From Halovivax ruber XH-70 (GTDB lineage Archaea; Halobacteriota; Halobacteria; Halobacteriales; Natrialbaceae), in contig NC_019964.1 of assembly GCF_000328525.1 (NCBI RefSeq), forward strand, positions 1 through 64,000: a stretch of DNA of 64,000 nucleotides, written 5' to 3'. The position numbers were made by a program, and so were the translations under genes. Numbering within the stretch: the stretch's first letter is position 1; each line of letters begins with the position of its first letter. Shown here in pieces: positions 1 to 8,538 of this stretch. The notes beneath the pieces were generated by a model. It saw only the letters and a list, made by a program, of their open reading frames with translations. It did no database searches and was not told where the DNA came from.

Positions 1-76
1 GGTGACTGGTTTCGAGAAGGATAGATTTAATAGGCAGGTCTTCATCTGGTTCGTCTGCATCAACTGGACCTGCGAG

Positions 77-121
77 GGTATCTCAGGATACCAAAATCGG
101 GTCCACAGGACGAACGTCCTG
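77..121. repeat. Two small perfect inverted repeats upstream of orc1
   Basis: Two perfect 6-bp palindromic arms with 4-base loops stand side by side: GGTATC/GATACC at 77-92 and CAGGAC/GTCCTG at 106-121. They lie between the window edge and the ORB at 147 and may be operator or origin sites. Function is inferred from position only. Confidence 0.5.
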
Positions 122-146
122 CAATTTCGACGAATGCGGCGGATCA

Positions 147-168
147 TCTCCAGTTGAAACAAAGGGGG
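147..168 (+). promoter_or_regulatory. ORB-like origin recognition box, 13 bp before orc1
   Basis: A dyad core TCCAGTTGAAA is followed by a run of five G, the haloarchaeal ORB plus G-string layout bound by Orc1/Cdc6. It ends 13 bp before the orc1 start codon, so Orc1 bound here would also cover its own promoter region. Consensus over the window: TTCCAGTCGAAACNGAGGGG. Confidence 0.75.
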
Positions 169-181
169 ACACGTACGACGG

Positions 182-1936
182 ATGGCTGACGACAACTCGC
201 ACACGAACGACACCGACGGAATCGGCTCCACACCGGGCTTTCGAACCGCGCCCGAGGAGCGATCGCTGACGGACGACGAGTCGAGTCAGGGACTCTTCGA
301 CGATCTGCTCAGTGGTGAACCGATCTTCGAGAACAAGGAAGTTCTCCGCCCGTCGTACACGCCACACGAACTGCCCCACCGATCCGACCAGATCAACAAG
401 ATGGCGACGATCCTCGTGTCCGCACTGCGCGGGGAAACCCCATCCAATATCCTGATCTACGGCAAGACGGGAACGGGAAAGACGGCGAGTGCGAAATTCG
501 TCAGCCAGGAGTTAGAACAGACCTCGTCGAAGTACAGCGTCCCCTGTGAGGTCGAGTACATCAACTGCGAGGTGACCGACACCCAGTACCGCGTCCTCGC
601 CCAGCTCGCGAACAAGTTTATCGAGAAGAACCACGAGTGGATCGACGACCGGTTAGACGAACTGACGGATCTCCACGATCGCGTCGAATCGATCGACGAC
701 GACCGGCGTGAGATGGACGCCACGAAGCCGTCGACGACCGAGGCCGACGAACACCAGTCTCCGCAGTCGGCGGACGAAACGGACGATCTCGATCCACCCG
801 AAACGAACGGGGACGACGGGACCGACGAAGCGCCGTCCACAGCGACGGATTCAGTATCGGAACCGACGGTTCAGTTCCAGGAGGAATCGGTCGTTTCGAG
901 CGACGGAGACGACGATGACGGCGGTGTTGCAGACGAAGCGTCGGGGGTCGACGAATCGACACCCACGCACCCGCTCGCGGACACGCCATTCGACTCGATC
1001 GACGCCGTCACCGAGCGGATCGAAGAGCTCGAGGACGACCGCGACTCGTTCGAAGAAGTGCCGATGACCGGGTGGCCGACCGACCGGGTGTACAGCGTCT
1101 TCTTCGACGCGGTCGACTACTCCGAACGAGTGGTCGTGATCATGTTAGACGAGATCGACAAGCTCGTCGAGAAGAGCGGCGACGATACGCTCTACAACCT
1201 CTCGCGGATGAACTCGGAACTCGAGAACTCGCGCGTCTCGATCATGGGCATCAGTAACGACCTGAAGTTCACTGACTTCCTCGATCCGCGCGTGAAGTCC
1301 TCACTCGGTGAAGAAGAGATCGTCTTCCCACCGTACGACGCGAATCAGCTCCGTGATATTCTCCAGCATCGATCCGACGTCGCGTTCAAAGGCGACGCCC
1401 TCTCACCCGACGTGATCCCGCTCTGTGCGGCGTTCGCCGCGCAGGAACACGGGGACGCCCGTCGCGCGCTCGACTTGCTCCGGACGGCCGGTGAACTCGC
1501 CGAACGATCCCAGACGGACACCATCGTCGAGGATCACGTTCGCCAGGCCCAGGACAAGATCGAACTGGATCGCGTCGTCGAGGTCGTCAGGACCCTCCCG
1601 ACCCAGAGCAAACTCGTCCTCTTTTCGATCATCATGCTCGAACAGAACGGCGTCCACAGCATCAACACCGGCGAGGTGTACAACATTTACAAGCGCCTCT
1701 GTCAGGAACTCGACACGGACGTACTCACGCAGCGTCGCGTCACCGACCTCATCAGCGAACTCGACATGCTGGGAATCGTCAACGCCGTCGTCGTCTCGAA
1801 GGGCCGATACGGCCGGACGAAAGAGATCAGCCTCTCCGTTCCACTCGAAGAGACGGAAGTGGTCCTCCGATCCGACTCCCGACTCTCCGACATCGACGAC
1901 GTCCAGCCCTTCGTACAGGCCCGCTTCGACAACTAA
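182..1936 (+). CDS. orc1: Orc1/Cdc6 replication initiator
   Basis: A 584-aa AAA+ initiator that recognises ORB elements and loads the MCM helicase. Walker A GKTGTGKT is at residues 94-101 and Walker B VIMLDEID at 319-326, followed by a winged-helix C-terminal domain with a basic stretch (about 510-560). An acidic low-complexity insert of roughly 130 residues (about 160-290) separates the Walker motifs, making the protein longer than typical archaeal Orc1 (about 400 aa). ORBs lie just before (147) and just after (1995) the gene. The neighbours sec11 and polD1 match the oriC1 order known from Haloferax, so this is probably the primary-origin initiator. Confidence 0.95.
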   Translation: MADDNSHTNDTDGIGSTPGFRTAPEERSLTDDESSQGLFDDLLSGEPIFENKEVLRPSYTPHELPHRSDQINKMATILVSALRGETPSNILIYGKTGTGKTASAKFVSQELEQTSSKYSVPCEVEYINCEVTDTQYRVLAQLANKFIEKNHEWIDDRLDELTDLHDRVESIDDDRREMDATKPSTTEADEHQSPQSADETDDLDPPETNGDDGTDEAPSTATDSVSEPTVQFQEESVVSSDGDDDDGGVADEASGVDESTPTHPLADTPFDSIDAVTERIEELEDDRDSFEEVPMTGWPTDRVYSVFFDAVDYSERVVVIMLDEIDKLVEKSGDDTLYNLSRMNSELENSRVSIMGISNDLKFTDFLDPRVKSSLGEEEIVFPPYDANQLRDILQHRSDVAFKGDALSPDVIPLCAAFAAQEHGDARRALDLLRTAGELAERSQTDTIVEDHVRQAQDKIELDRVVEVVRTLPTQSKLVLFSIIMLEQNGVHSINTGEVYNIYKRLCQELDTDVLTQRRVTDLISELDMLGIVNAVVVSKGRYGRTKEISLSVPLEETEVVLRSDSRLSDIDDVQPFVQARFDN

Positions 1937-1994
1937 TCGCGAGCAGGCCGCTTTCGCCGGATTCGTTCGAGCGACAGTTCTTCGACCGATACGA

Positions 1995-2016
1995 CCCCCC
2001 ACCTTCAAGTGGAACC
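1995..2016 (-). promoter_or_regulatory. ORB-like element downstream of orc1
   Basis: Read on the minus strand it is a GGTTCCACTTGAA core followed by a run of six G. With the element at 147 it flanks orc1; this G-string points back toward orc1. The rest of the 1937-2206 spacer shows no gene. Confidence 0.7.
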
Positions 2017-2206
2017 AGCAGTTGCTGCCCAGTCGACGTCGTATCACTGAACGCCGGGACCCTCGGTTCGCGATGGCGAACGAGATGGAAAAACGGATCG
2101 ACGTCGACCGTCCGCATCGGGAGGATCGAACGTCCACATCGGACGGGCCAATCTGGCTCTCCGATTGACGAAACCCTCTAACCGACGAGACCGCGACTAG
2201 GACCGG

Positions 2207-3202
2207 TTACGTCACGCGCCGCGAGAGGACCAGTCCGCCGCCGAGGGCGGCGATTGGTGCTGCCTCTTCGGGCGGGATGCCGTTCCCGAGGACGTCGTCG
2301 ACCACGAGTCGGATCTGTCCGAGCCACGGGATCCGATACGCGGCCTTCCCCTCGATCCACTCGGGTTTGACGACCTGTGACCGCTCGGCACCGTAGCCCG
2401 GATGCTGGTCGTACCCCCCGTTCGCATCGCCCTTGGTGACGAACCCGTCGTACGGAGCGGGACAGGTGGCAAGCTCGCTACAGGACGCCCCGTTTAGCGC
2501 GGCAGCGTCGGCCTTCGTCTCGGTCCACCGTTCGCCCTTCTCGACCCAGAACTCGGCCCGGTGAATCACCGGCGTCTCCAGGTTCGAGCCGCCGGGACGG
2601 AAGATGATGACGTCACCCGGATTCCCGAACTGGTCGTGGCCAGTCTCGGTACCGATCGCGCGAGTCACGATCCCCGTGTCACCGATCGCCCCGTCGCCGA
2701 CGAAGCGGTCGTTTTCGACGACGAAGATCATGTCGCCACGCTCCATGTTCGGCTCCATGCTGCCGCTTTCGACGGCCACCATCGGCGGCCAGACACCACT
2801 GACGCCGAACAGAATGAGGGCGATCAGCATGACGAAGCCGACACTCGAGGCGATATCGCGGACGTAGACGACGGCGCCAGAATCCGCTTTGAGGAACCAG
2901 CGAAGGATCCCGTCGTCTTCGATGGAGACCGACCGGTCCTCACTGGTACTCGGTCGGTCTTCCCTGGCACCAGACCCGCCTGATTCGCTCGAATACTCGC
3001 TGATTCTCCCGTTTTCGTCGGGTCCACGCGAGTCCACGTCGTCGTCACCCGACGACTTCGCCGTCTCCGACCCTCGCGGGTGTCGATGTGTCGGTTCGGA
3101 CGTCCGTTCCGATTCGGTCGATGGCCTGGAACTGGGTCCATCGCTTCGGTCGCCGGTACGATCCGACTCGGTCGGTGGCGAGTCGGACCCCCTGTCGGTC
3201 AT
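2207..3202 (-). CDS. sec11: Signal peptidase I, archaeal Sec11 type (S26B)
   Basis: Membrane signal peptidase of about 331 aa that removes Sec signal peptides. The catalytic Ser lies in SGSMEPNMERGDMIFV, near residue 148. As in archaeal and ER enzymes there is a His (motif PVIHRA) where bacteria have Lys, and an Asp in VTKGDANGG. A long hydrophilic, Ser/Asp/Glu-rich N-terminus (about 95 residues) precedes a transmembrane segment (about 120-145) just before the Ser; a second hydrophobic stretch ends the protein. An in-frame GTG at 3217 would add five residues, but ATG at 3202 is preferred. It converges on orc1 and diverges from polD1. Confidence 0.9.
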   Translation of the reverse strand: MTDRGSDSPPTESDRTGDRSDGPSSRPSTESERTSEPTHRHPRGSETAKSSGDDDVDSRGPDENGRISEYSSESGGSGAREDRPSTSEDRSVSIEDDGILRWFLKADSGAVVYVRDIASSVGFVMLIALILFGVSGVWPPMVAVESGSMEPNMERGDMIFVVENDRFVGDGAIGDTGIVTRAIGTETGHDQFGNPGDVIIFRPGGSNLETPVIHRAEFWVEKGERWTETKADAAALNGASCSELATCPAPYDGFVTKGDANGGYDQHPGYGAERSQVVKPEWIEGKAAYRIPWLGQIRLVVDDVLGNGIPPEEAAPIAALGGGLVLSRRVT

Positions 3203-3349
3203 TACAGCCCCGTTCACGCGGGTAGAAAATCAACCTTCTGCTCCCACAGGTGATTTGGTGCGACTCGGTGGGCAGCACAACCCCCGGGTGAGACGCAGTC
3301 GCCGAGTGAGAGTCAATACGTTTTTGGGCGCGGTCGCGAATTCCGTGCT

Positions 3350-4960
3350 GTGCCACTCGAGGGTCCGGCCCGGATCGTCCAGCAACTGACGGCGCACGGA
3401 TACAACGCCGAGCGAGAAGCCGTGACGCTGCTCGCCTCCCGTCCGGATCCGACTCAGGCCCTCGATCGAGTGCTCGAAAACACTCCAGACGAAACGCTGG
3501 TTATTGGCGCGAAAGACGTCGAACGAGTGCTCGACGCAGAGACCGAGAGTACTCGGGAGATAGCGCCTCCATCAGAGTCAAAAGCGGGAACGAGCGACTC
3601 CGCACCAGCCACCGATACCTCCAGAAAGACGGAAATTGACACGGCTGGCCAGGACCCCACCGCTTCACCTGGAGAGCGGACCACGGATTCGCCCGGCGAG
3701 GCGGCCGTGGATGCAGTTGAAACAGGGGGGTTCGAGCGTGCCGGTGATCGGTCACAGCGCGACATCGCCATTCGTGGCGACATGACCGGTGAGAGTACCG
3801 GGACCGGGGAGTATCGCGACTTCATCGCCGTCTTTCGGGATCGACTCGACAAACTCAGTTCGAAGCTGAGCGGCCGGGTCAACCACCGACCGGCGAGTTC
3901 GATCGAGAGTATGCCCGGCGGGAGCGACGTCGCGATGATCGGCTTGGTGAACGACATCCGTTCGACGGCGAGCGGTCACTGGCTGGTCGAACTCGAGGAC
4001 ACGACCGGGACGTTTCCTTTCCTCGTGATGAAAGATCGCGAGTACGTCGACCTCGTCGACGAGTTGCTACGAGACGAGGTGATCGCGATGGAGGGGACGC
4101 TCGCCGACGATTCGGGGATCGCGTTCGTCGATAGCATGTACTCGCCGGACGTCCCGCGAACGCACGAGCCGAAGACCGCCGATCGACACGTCGAGGCCGC
4201 GCTTATCAGCGACGTCCACGTCGGCAGCGATGAGTTCATGGCCGACGCGTGGAACGACTTCGCCGACTGGCTCCACACCGAGGAGGCCCAGCACGTCGAG
4301 TATCTCTGTATCGCCGGGGACATGGTCGAAGGTGTCGGCGTCTACCCCAACCAGGACGAGGAACTCGACATCATCGACATCTACGAACAGTACGAGGCGT
4401 TCAACGAGTATCTCAAACGGGTTCCCGGCGACCTCGACATCGTGATGATCCCCGGTAATCACGACGCCGTTCGGCTGGCCGAACCACAACCGGGCTTCAA
4501 CGAGGAGTTACGATCGATCATGTCCGCCCACGACCCACAGATCGTGAGTAACCCCTCGACCGTGGAGATCGAGGGCGTCTCGATTCTCATGTACCACGGC
4601 GTCTCGCTCGACGAAGTGATCGCGGAGTTGCCATCGGAGAAAGCGAGCTACGACGAACCGCACAAGGCGATGTACCAGCTGCTGAAAAAACGCCACGTCG
4701 CCCCGCAGTTCGGCGGCCACACCAGACTCGCTCCCGAAGAGAAAGATCACCTCGTGATGGAGTCCGTCCCCGACATCTTCCACACGGGACACGTCCACAA
4801 ACTCGGCTTCGGGAAGTATCACGACGTGCTCGCGATCAACTCGGGCTGCTGGCAGGCCCAGACGGACTTCCAGAAGAGCGTCAACATCGACCCCGACTCG
4901 GGCTTCGCCCCGATCGTCGATCTCAGCACGCTCGACGTGACCGTTCGAAAGTTCTCCTGA
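3350..4960 (+). CDS. polD1: DNA polymerase D small subunit DP1 (3'-5' exonuclease)
   Basis: A 536-aa proofreading subunit of archaeal family D polymerase, which works with the large DP2 subunit (not in this window). The N-terminal helical domain (1-50) is followed by a Ser/Thr/Glu-rich linker (about 65-150), an OB-fold (about 190-270) and a calcineurin-like phosphoesterase domain with DVH (288-290), GD (323-324), GNHD (369-372) and TGHVH near the end. It starts with GTG; the opening residues MPLEGPARIV resemble haloarchaeal DP1 starts, which supports this choice. A small inverted repeat (4963-4980) follows the stop codon but lacks a T-tract. Confidence 0.95.
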   Translation: MPLEGPARIVQQLTAHGYNAEREAVTLLASRPDPTQALDRVLENTPDETLVIGAKDVERVLDAETESTREIAPPSESKAGTSDSAPATDTSRKTEIDTAGQDPTASPGERTTDSPGEAAVDAVETGGFERAGDRSQRDIAIRGDMTGESTGTGEYRDFIAVFRDRLDKLSSKLSGRVNHRPASSIESMPGGSDVAMIGLVNDIRSTASGHWLVELEDTTGTFPFLVMKDREYVDLVDELLRDEVIAMEGTLADDSGIAFVDSMYSPDVPRTHEPKTADRHVEAALISDVHVGSDEFMADAWNDFADWLHTEEAQHVEYLCIAGDMVEGVGVYPNQDEELDIIDIYEQYEAFNEYLKRVPGDLDIVMIPGNHDAVRLAEPQPGFNEELRSIMSAHDPQIVSNPSTVEIEGVSILMYHGVSLDEVIAELPSEKASYDEPHKAMYQLLKKRHVAPQFGGHTRLAPEEKDHLVMESVPDIFHTGHVHKLGFGKYHDVLAINSGCWQAQTDFQKSVNIDPDSGFAPIVDLSTLDVTVRKFS

Positions 4961-5307
4961 GAAGAGACCGAATAGTCTCTCCTGGGAAGGGAGTCGATCG
5001 TCCGTGCGGAGCTGCCTGATCACCAGCGATCGGACCGATCGACCAAAACCGAGTGAACACTGTCCACCCGAACCCGTGCCGGGCCTGGTGAACCGTCACT
5101 TCGACCCGTTCTCCGCACCTGGACGAGAGACGACGGCAGGAATCACCTACGCAGAGCGGCCAGCTCGTCCAGATGCTGCTGTCTCGAAGAGGTTGCTGTC
5201 TCGGAGACCGAGAGTCCCCGGAGAGACGAGAGAGGAAATGAGAGAAAGACGGAACAAGTGGCTGGACGTCGCCGAGGCTATTCGAGATGAAACGGTGGAC
5301 CCCCCAT

Positions 5308-5330
5308 CCCCTTCGTTTCGACTGGAACGG
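5308..5330 (-). promoter_or_regulatory. ORB-like element
   Basis: The minus strand reads CCGTTCCAGTCGAAACGAAG followed by GGG. A second C-run (5299-5305) lies just outside the box. The G-string points away from the ORB at 5619. Confidence 0.75.
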
Positions 5331-5618
5331 TGAAACGGCCTACCCTCGACGAGAGGTTATTAATACAGGAACACTTATGATGGTATGGTTGAAACAGTAT
5401 CCGTAAACCAACTAGAGAAGGGTGAGTTGGTGGGTGGAGTTGTTGTGGAGTGTAATCCGCTCCGATCGCTGTTGTTCAATCTTTTATCTAGATCTCACTG
5501 CCAGAATTCGCGGACCGGTCGGAATATCCGACGTAGATCCGCTGTAAACCCAATCCTCCGCTGGGGATCCAATCACGCTAGCTGGCCCACCGCTCATCGA
5601 CCGGTAGGGGTGTTTTCT

Positions 5619-5646
5619 GTTCCACTCGAAACGGTGGGGTGGGGGA
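5619..5646 (+). promoter_or_regulatory. ORB-like element
   Basis: The core GTTCCACTCGAAAC is followed by GGTGGGG and then a second G-run. It is inverted relative to the box at 5308. Confidence 0.75.
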
Positions 5647-6004
5647 TCCTCCCACTGCCGGACGACACCATGTGTCGTGGTGTGAATTACAGTCTTGTCA
5701 ACGCTACGATTGGGATACTGCCGTGATCAAATCTCGACTGTTGGTACCCACCGATCGATCCCTGAGATCGGGCTTCGGGTGTAATTCACGTGGAGCGTTT
5801 CGCCGATCCGGACAACTGAACGGAGCACAGCCCATTCTCCCGAAGCGTTGCGGTGTCATCAATGGAACTCACTCGATCAAACCCGAATTCATCGGTATTG
5901 CGGCTTCTCCTCTCAGTATAGCTCCGATTCTCGTAAGTGAAACAGTCGATGAGACTCGCCAACAGTCGACTCTCTCGGCCGAATTCCGTTCTGTCTGATC
6001 ACGA

Positions 6005-6030
6005 CTCCACGCGAAACTGGGGGGTTGGGG
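6005..6030 (+). promoter_or_regulatory. Degenerate ORB-like element
   Basis: The core CTCCACGCGAAAC departs from the dyad at two positions but is followed by two strong G-runs (6019-6024 and 6027-6030). It is weaker than the others. Confidence 0.5.
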
Positions 6031-6268
6031 AGGACACTGACAACTCCCGAGGATCACAGATCCATCATCGATTCCGGTCACACATCCATCGCCGGCTCCG
6101 ATCCCAATCGAGAGTTCCGCACACCAGCGAATATCCACTCACCCAGGGTTATCGGTCGGAATTCCCTCTCACTCACCGATTCGTGAGACTATCGTCTGAC
6201 GTAGGCTTAAGTGAATGCGAACCTGTCGTTTGGCCAGACGCACCCGCGGGTGCAGGAGGTTGCCATAG

Positions 6269-6907
6269 ATGGGTCTGCTCAAAGGATTGAAAGATAGTAT
6301 CTCTCGGGCCACCGACCGGCTCTTCTCCGACGAAGAGCCCAAGCGCATCGGTATCTACGGTCCACCGAACGCCGGAAAGACGACGCTCGCGAATCGGATC
6401 GCGCGCGACTGGACTGGCGATGCCATCGGAACCGAGAGCCACATTCCACACGAAACGCGTCGCGCGCGACGCAAGGAGAACGTCGAGATCGAACGCAACG
6501 GCAAGACGGTGACGATCGATATCGTCGACACGCCCGGTGTCACGACGAAGGTCGATTACGAGGAGTTCACCGACGAGATGGAGAAGGACGACGCCGTTCG
6601 ACGCTCTCGCGAGGCGACCGAAGGGGTCGCCGAGGCCATGCACTGGCTTCGCGAGGACGTCGACGGCGTCATCTACGTTCTGGATAGCGCGGAGGATCCG
6701 ATCACGCAGGTCAACACGATGCTCATCGGGATCATCGAATCGCGCGACCTGCCCGTCCTGATCTTCGCGAACAAGATCGACCTCGACGACTCGAGCATCA
6801 AGCGGATCGAGGACGCCTTCCCGCAGCACCAGACCGTCCCCCTCTCGGCGAAGGAAGGCGACAACATGGACGAGGTCTACGACAACATCGCGGAGTACTT
6901 CGGGTGA
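6269..6907 (+). CDS. arvA: ArvA-type small GTPase (archaeal vesicle formation)
   Basis: A 212-aa GTPase of the Era/Ras superfamily. G1 is GPPNAGKT (31-38), G3 DTPG (87-90), G4 NKID (168-171) and G5 SAKEG (193-197). The order GTPase, DUF2073 protein, zinc-ribbon protein is the archaeal arvA-arvB-arvC set, reported as driving extracellular vesicle formation in Haloferax (HVO_3014 region, established knowledge); HVO_3014 also lies near that genome's origin, as here. The start is the ATG 3 bases into the clear coding frame. arvB begins 3 bp after the stop, so they form an operon. Confidence 0.88.
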   Translation: MGLLKGLKDSISRATDRLFSDEEPKRIGIYGPPNAGKTTLANRIARDWTGDAIGTESHIPHETRRARRKENVEIERNGKTVTIDIVDTPGVTTKVDYEEFTDEMEKDDAVRRSREATEGVAEAMHWLREDVDGVIYVLDSAEDPITQVNTMLIGIIESRDLPVLIFANKIDLDDSSIKRIEDAFPQHQTVPLSAKEGDNMDEVYDNIAEYFG

Positions 6908-6910
6908 ACC

Positions 6911-7303
6911 ATGCCACAGGCCAAACAACCGGACGACGGCGACGGCGTCCAGATCGACCTCGTGAGCGGTGCACGCATGGATGGGCTGACCAGCATGGAG
7001 AAGATCCGCCTGATCCTGGATGGCGTCCACGACGGCAACATCGTCATCCTGGAAGAGGGACTCTCGCCCGACGAGGAGAGTAAACTCATCGAGGTGACGA
7101 TGGCCGAGATCAGCCCGGACGAGTTCAACGGCATCGAGATCGAGACCTATCCCCGGTCCGATACCCGCGATTCGTCGTTCCTGGGTCGCCTCGTCGGCGG
7201 CGACTCCTCGAACGCCAAACTGACCGCGATCGGCCCGGCGAACCAGATCGAGACACTCCACAAGGACGAAACGCTCATTAGCGCGCTCGTCTCTCGCAAC
7301 TGA
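6911..7303 (+). CDS. arvB: DUF2073 protein ArvB
   Basis: A 130-aa protein with the DUF2073 signature (motifs VSGARMDGL, MEKIRLILDGVHDG and an ANQIETLHKDETLISALV C-terminus). It is the conserved partner of the preceding GTPase and has no catalytic motif. It starts 3 bp after arvA and its TGA overlaps the arvC ATG by one base, indicating translational coupling. Its biochemical role in vesicle formation is not established. Confidence 0.85.
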   Translation: MPQAKQPDDGDGVQIDLVSGARMDGLTSMEKIRLILDGVHDGNIVILEEGLSPDEESKLIEVTMAEISPDEFNGIEIETYPRSDTRDSSFLGRLVGGDSSNAKLTAIGPANQIETLHKDETLISALVSRN

Positions 7304-8052
7304 TGCCACACCAGTGTACGAACTGCGACCGACGCTTTCCCGACGGCTCGAAGGAGATGCTCTCGGGCTGTCCGGACTGCGGTGGCAACAAGTTCCAGTT
7401 CGCGCCCGCCACGAGCGACGCGTCGGACGATGCCTCCAGTGGCGAGGCGACCGCAGCGACGGAATCGGATCAACCGGGCGACGAGACGTCGTCTGCTGAC
7501 CAGGATCCGGCGCCGAACACCGCCACCTCGGGACAGGCCCCTGATCGCGAGTGGCCGGAGACGGCGCGCCGACCGGCCGAGAAGGATGGTCGGCTCGACG
7601 GCTCGTTTGCAGACGAGTCGCCTGCGGAAGCGGGCACGGACGCGATGGCGGACGACTTCGAGTGGGTGAACGGCGAGGAAGACGACGCACAGGCAACCGC
7701 CCGAAGCGACGTCGTCTCGCCCGACGAACTCCCCCGCACCACCACCGACACTGAAACCGTCTCCAGTCGAACCGAGGGGGCGACGACCGACGCGTCCGAC
7801 CATTCCCGAGCAACTGACACACCGGACCGCCCAGACAACGGTCGCGTCGTCAGCGAACCGGAAACCGACCAACCCTCGATCGACCAGCTCAGAGAGGAAC
7901 TCAATCAGCAGTTCGAGAGCATCAAGATCGTCAATCCCGGGCAGTACGAACTCAACCTGATGGAGCTGTACGATCGGGAAGAACACATCGTCTCCCTCCA
8001 GGAAGACGGCCGGTACGTCATCAACGTCCCCGAGAGCTGGCACGACTCTTGA
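7303..8052 (+). CDS. arvC: Zinc-ribbon protein ArvC
   Basis: A 249-aa protein with an N-terminal zinc ribbon (C5, C8, C23, C26), a long acidic low-complexity linker (about 40-185) and a conserved C-terminal segment (about 190-249, including SIDQLREELNQQFESIKIV). This is the third gene of the arvABC set and overlaps arvB by one base. The linker is typical of halophilic proteins and likely unstructured. Confidence 0.85.
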   Translation: MPHQCTNCDRRFPDGSKEMLSGCPDCGGNKFQFAPATSDASDDASSGEATAATESDQPGDETSSADQDPAPNTATSGQAPDREWPETARRPAEKDGRLDGSFADESPAEAGTDAMADDFEWVNGEEDDAQATARSDVVSPDELPRTTTDTETVSSRTEGATTDASDHSRATDTPDRPDNGRVVSEPETDQPSIDQLREELNQQFESIKIVNPGQYELNLMELYDREEHIVSLQEDGRYVINVPESWHDS

Positions 8053-8199
8053 CCCCCGTTCTCCGATCCGTTCGTGTTCTGTACCCGTCGGCACCGTTAC
8101 TCAGACAGTACGGCTCGTCGATCAGTTCCTGCGATCGTCACGTGTCTCTATCATCGATCGACCGTCAGTTCCAGGTACCGGAGCCGACTGATGTCGGAA

Positions 8200-8226
8200 C
8201 CCACCCCTCCATTTCATCTGGAAACA
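8200..8226 (-). promoter_or_regulatory. ORB-like element
   Basis: The minus strand reads TGTTTCCAGATGAAATGGAG followed by GGGTGGG. The dyad is complete and the G-string strong. Confidence 0.65.
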
Positions 8227-8282
8227 GCCCGACGATCGAGCAAAAGATCCACCGTACCCGGCCTGTTGGCGGGTGATCGAAC

Positions 8283-8304
8283 TCTCCAGTCGAAACGGAG
8301 GGGT
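8283..8304 (+). promoter_or_regulatory. ORB-like element identical to that at 46072
   Basis: The 21 bases at 8284-8304 (core TCCAGTCGAAACGGAGGGG) recur exactly on the other strand at 46072-46092. This is the closest match to the window consensus. Confidence 0.8.
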
Positions 8305-8415
8305 CCGTTCGGAGACTGGGGCGGTACCGACGCCTGCAGGGTTCGTCGCCAGCCCGACCCGGTGAACAGCTGGCCAGATCGAACCGATGACTGGCGGGTG
8401 AGCCGGCGAACGGAT

Positions 8416-8425
8416 GGATTTATGC
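8416..8425 (+). promoter_or_regulatory. TATA box for the 8449 operon
   Basis: GGATTTATGC is centred about 28 bases before the ATG at 8449, the spacing expected for a leaderless haloarchaeal transcript. Confidence 0.55.
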
Positions 8426-8448
8426 GACCGGATCGACTCCGTTCAGTC

Positions 8449-8538
8449 ATGAGTCAGGCAACCAAGATCGTTCTCTCGACCGTCGCCGTCGCTGCGGTCG
8501 TCTCGGTCGCACTCGTCGTCCAGCTCGGACTGCTGTGA
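8449..8538 (+). CDS. Overlooked 29-aa single-span membrane peptide
   Basis: A very short gene: MSQATKIVLSTVAVAAVV followed by SVALVVQLGLL and TGA, almost one transmembrane helix. Support comes from the leaderless TATA spacing and from the overlap of its TGA with the ATG of the next gene, which argues for translational coupling. Function unknown; it may be an accessory subunit of, or a translational leader for, the 8538 gene. Confidence 0.6.
   Translation: MSQATKIVLSTVAVAAVVSVALVVQLGLL

Larger units (their letters stand above)
4961..6268. other. 1.3 kb gene-free region with three ORB-like elements
   Basis: No open frame here has haloarchaeal codon bias or a recognisable family. The stretch holds ORB-like boxes at 5308 (minus), 5619 (plus) and 6005 (plus). 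The first two are inverted, G-strings outward, around about 290 bp that includes an A/T-rich patch GGTTATTAATAC near 5356. This looks like an origin-type layout or an Orc1-binding cluster rather than a gene. Confidence 0.6.
8053..8448. other. Spacer with two diverging ORB-like elements
   Basis: A gene-free 396 bp between arvC and the small peptide gene at 8449. It contains ORB-like boxes at 8200 (minus) and 8283 (plus), G-strings facing outward, and the TATA box for the next operon. Confidence 0.55.

Noticed and set aside
5385-5726. Open frame of 113 codons in the 1.3 kb gene-free region.
   Set aside because: It loses protein-like composition after about 30 codons, covers an ORB and has no family.
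6173-7822. Long minus-strand open frame (549 codons) opposite arvABC.
   Set aside because: It is the mirror of high-GC coding DNA; the plus-strand genes are conserved families.
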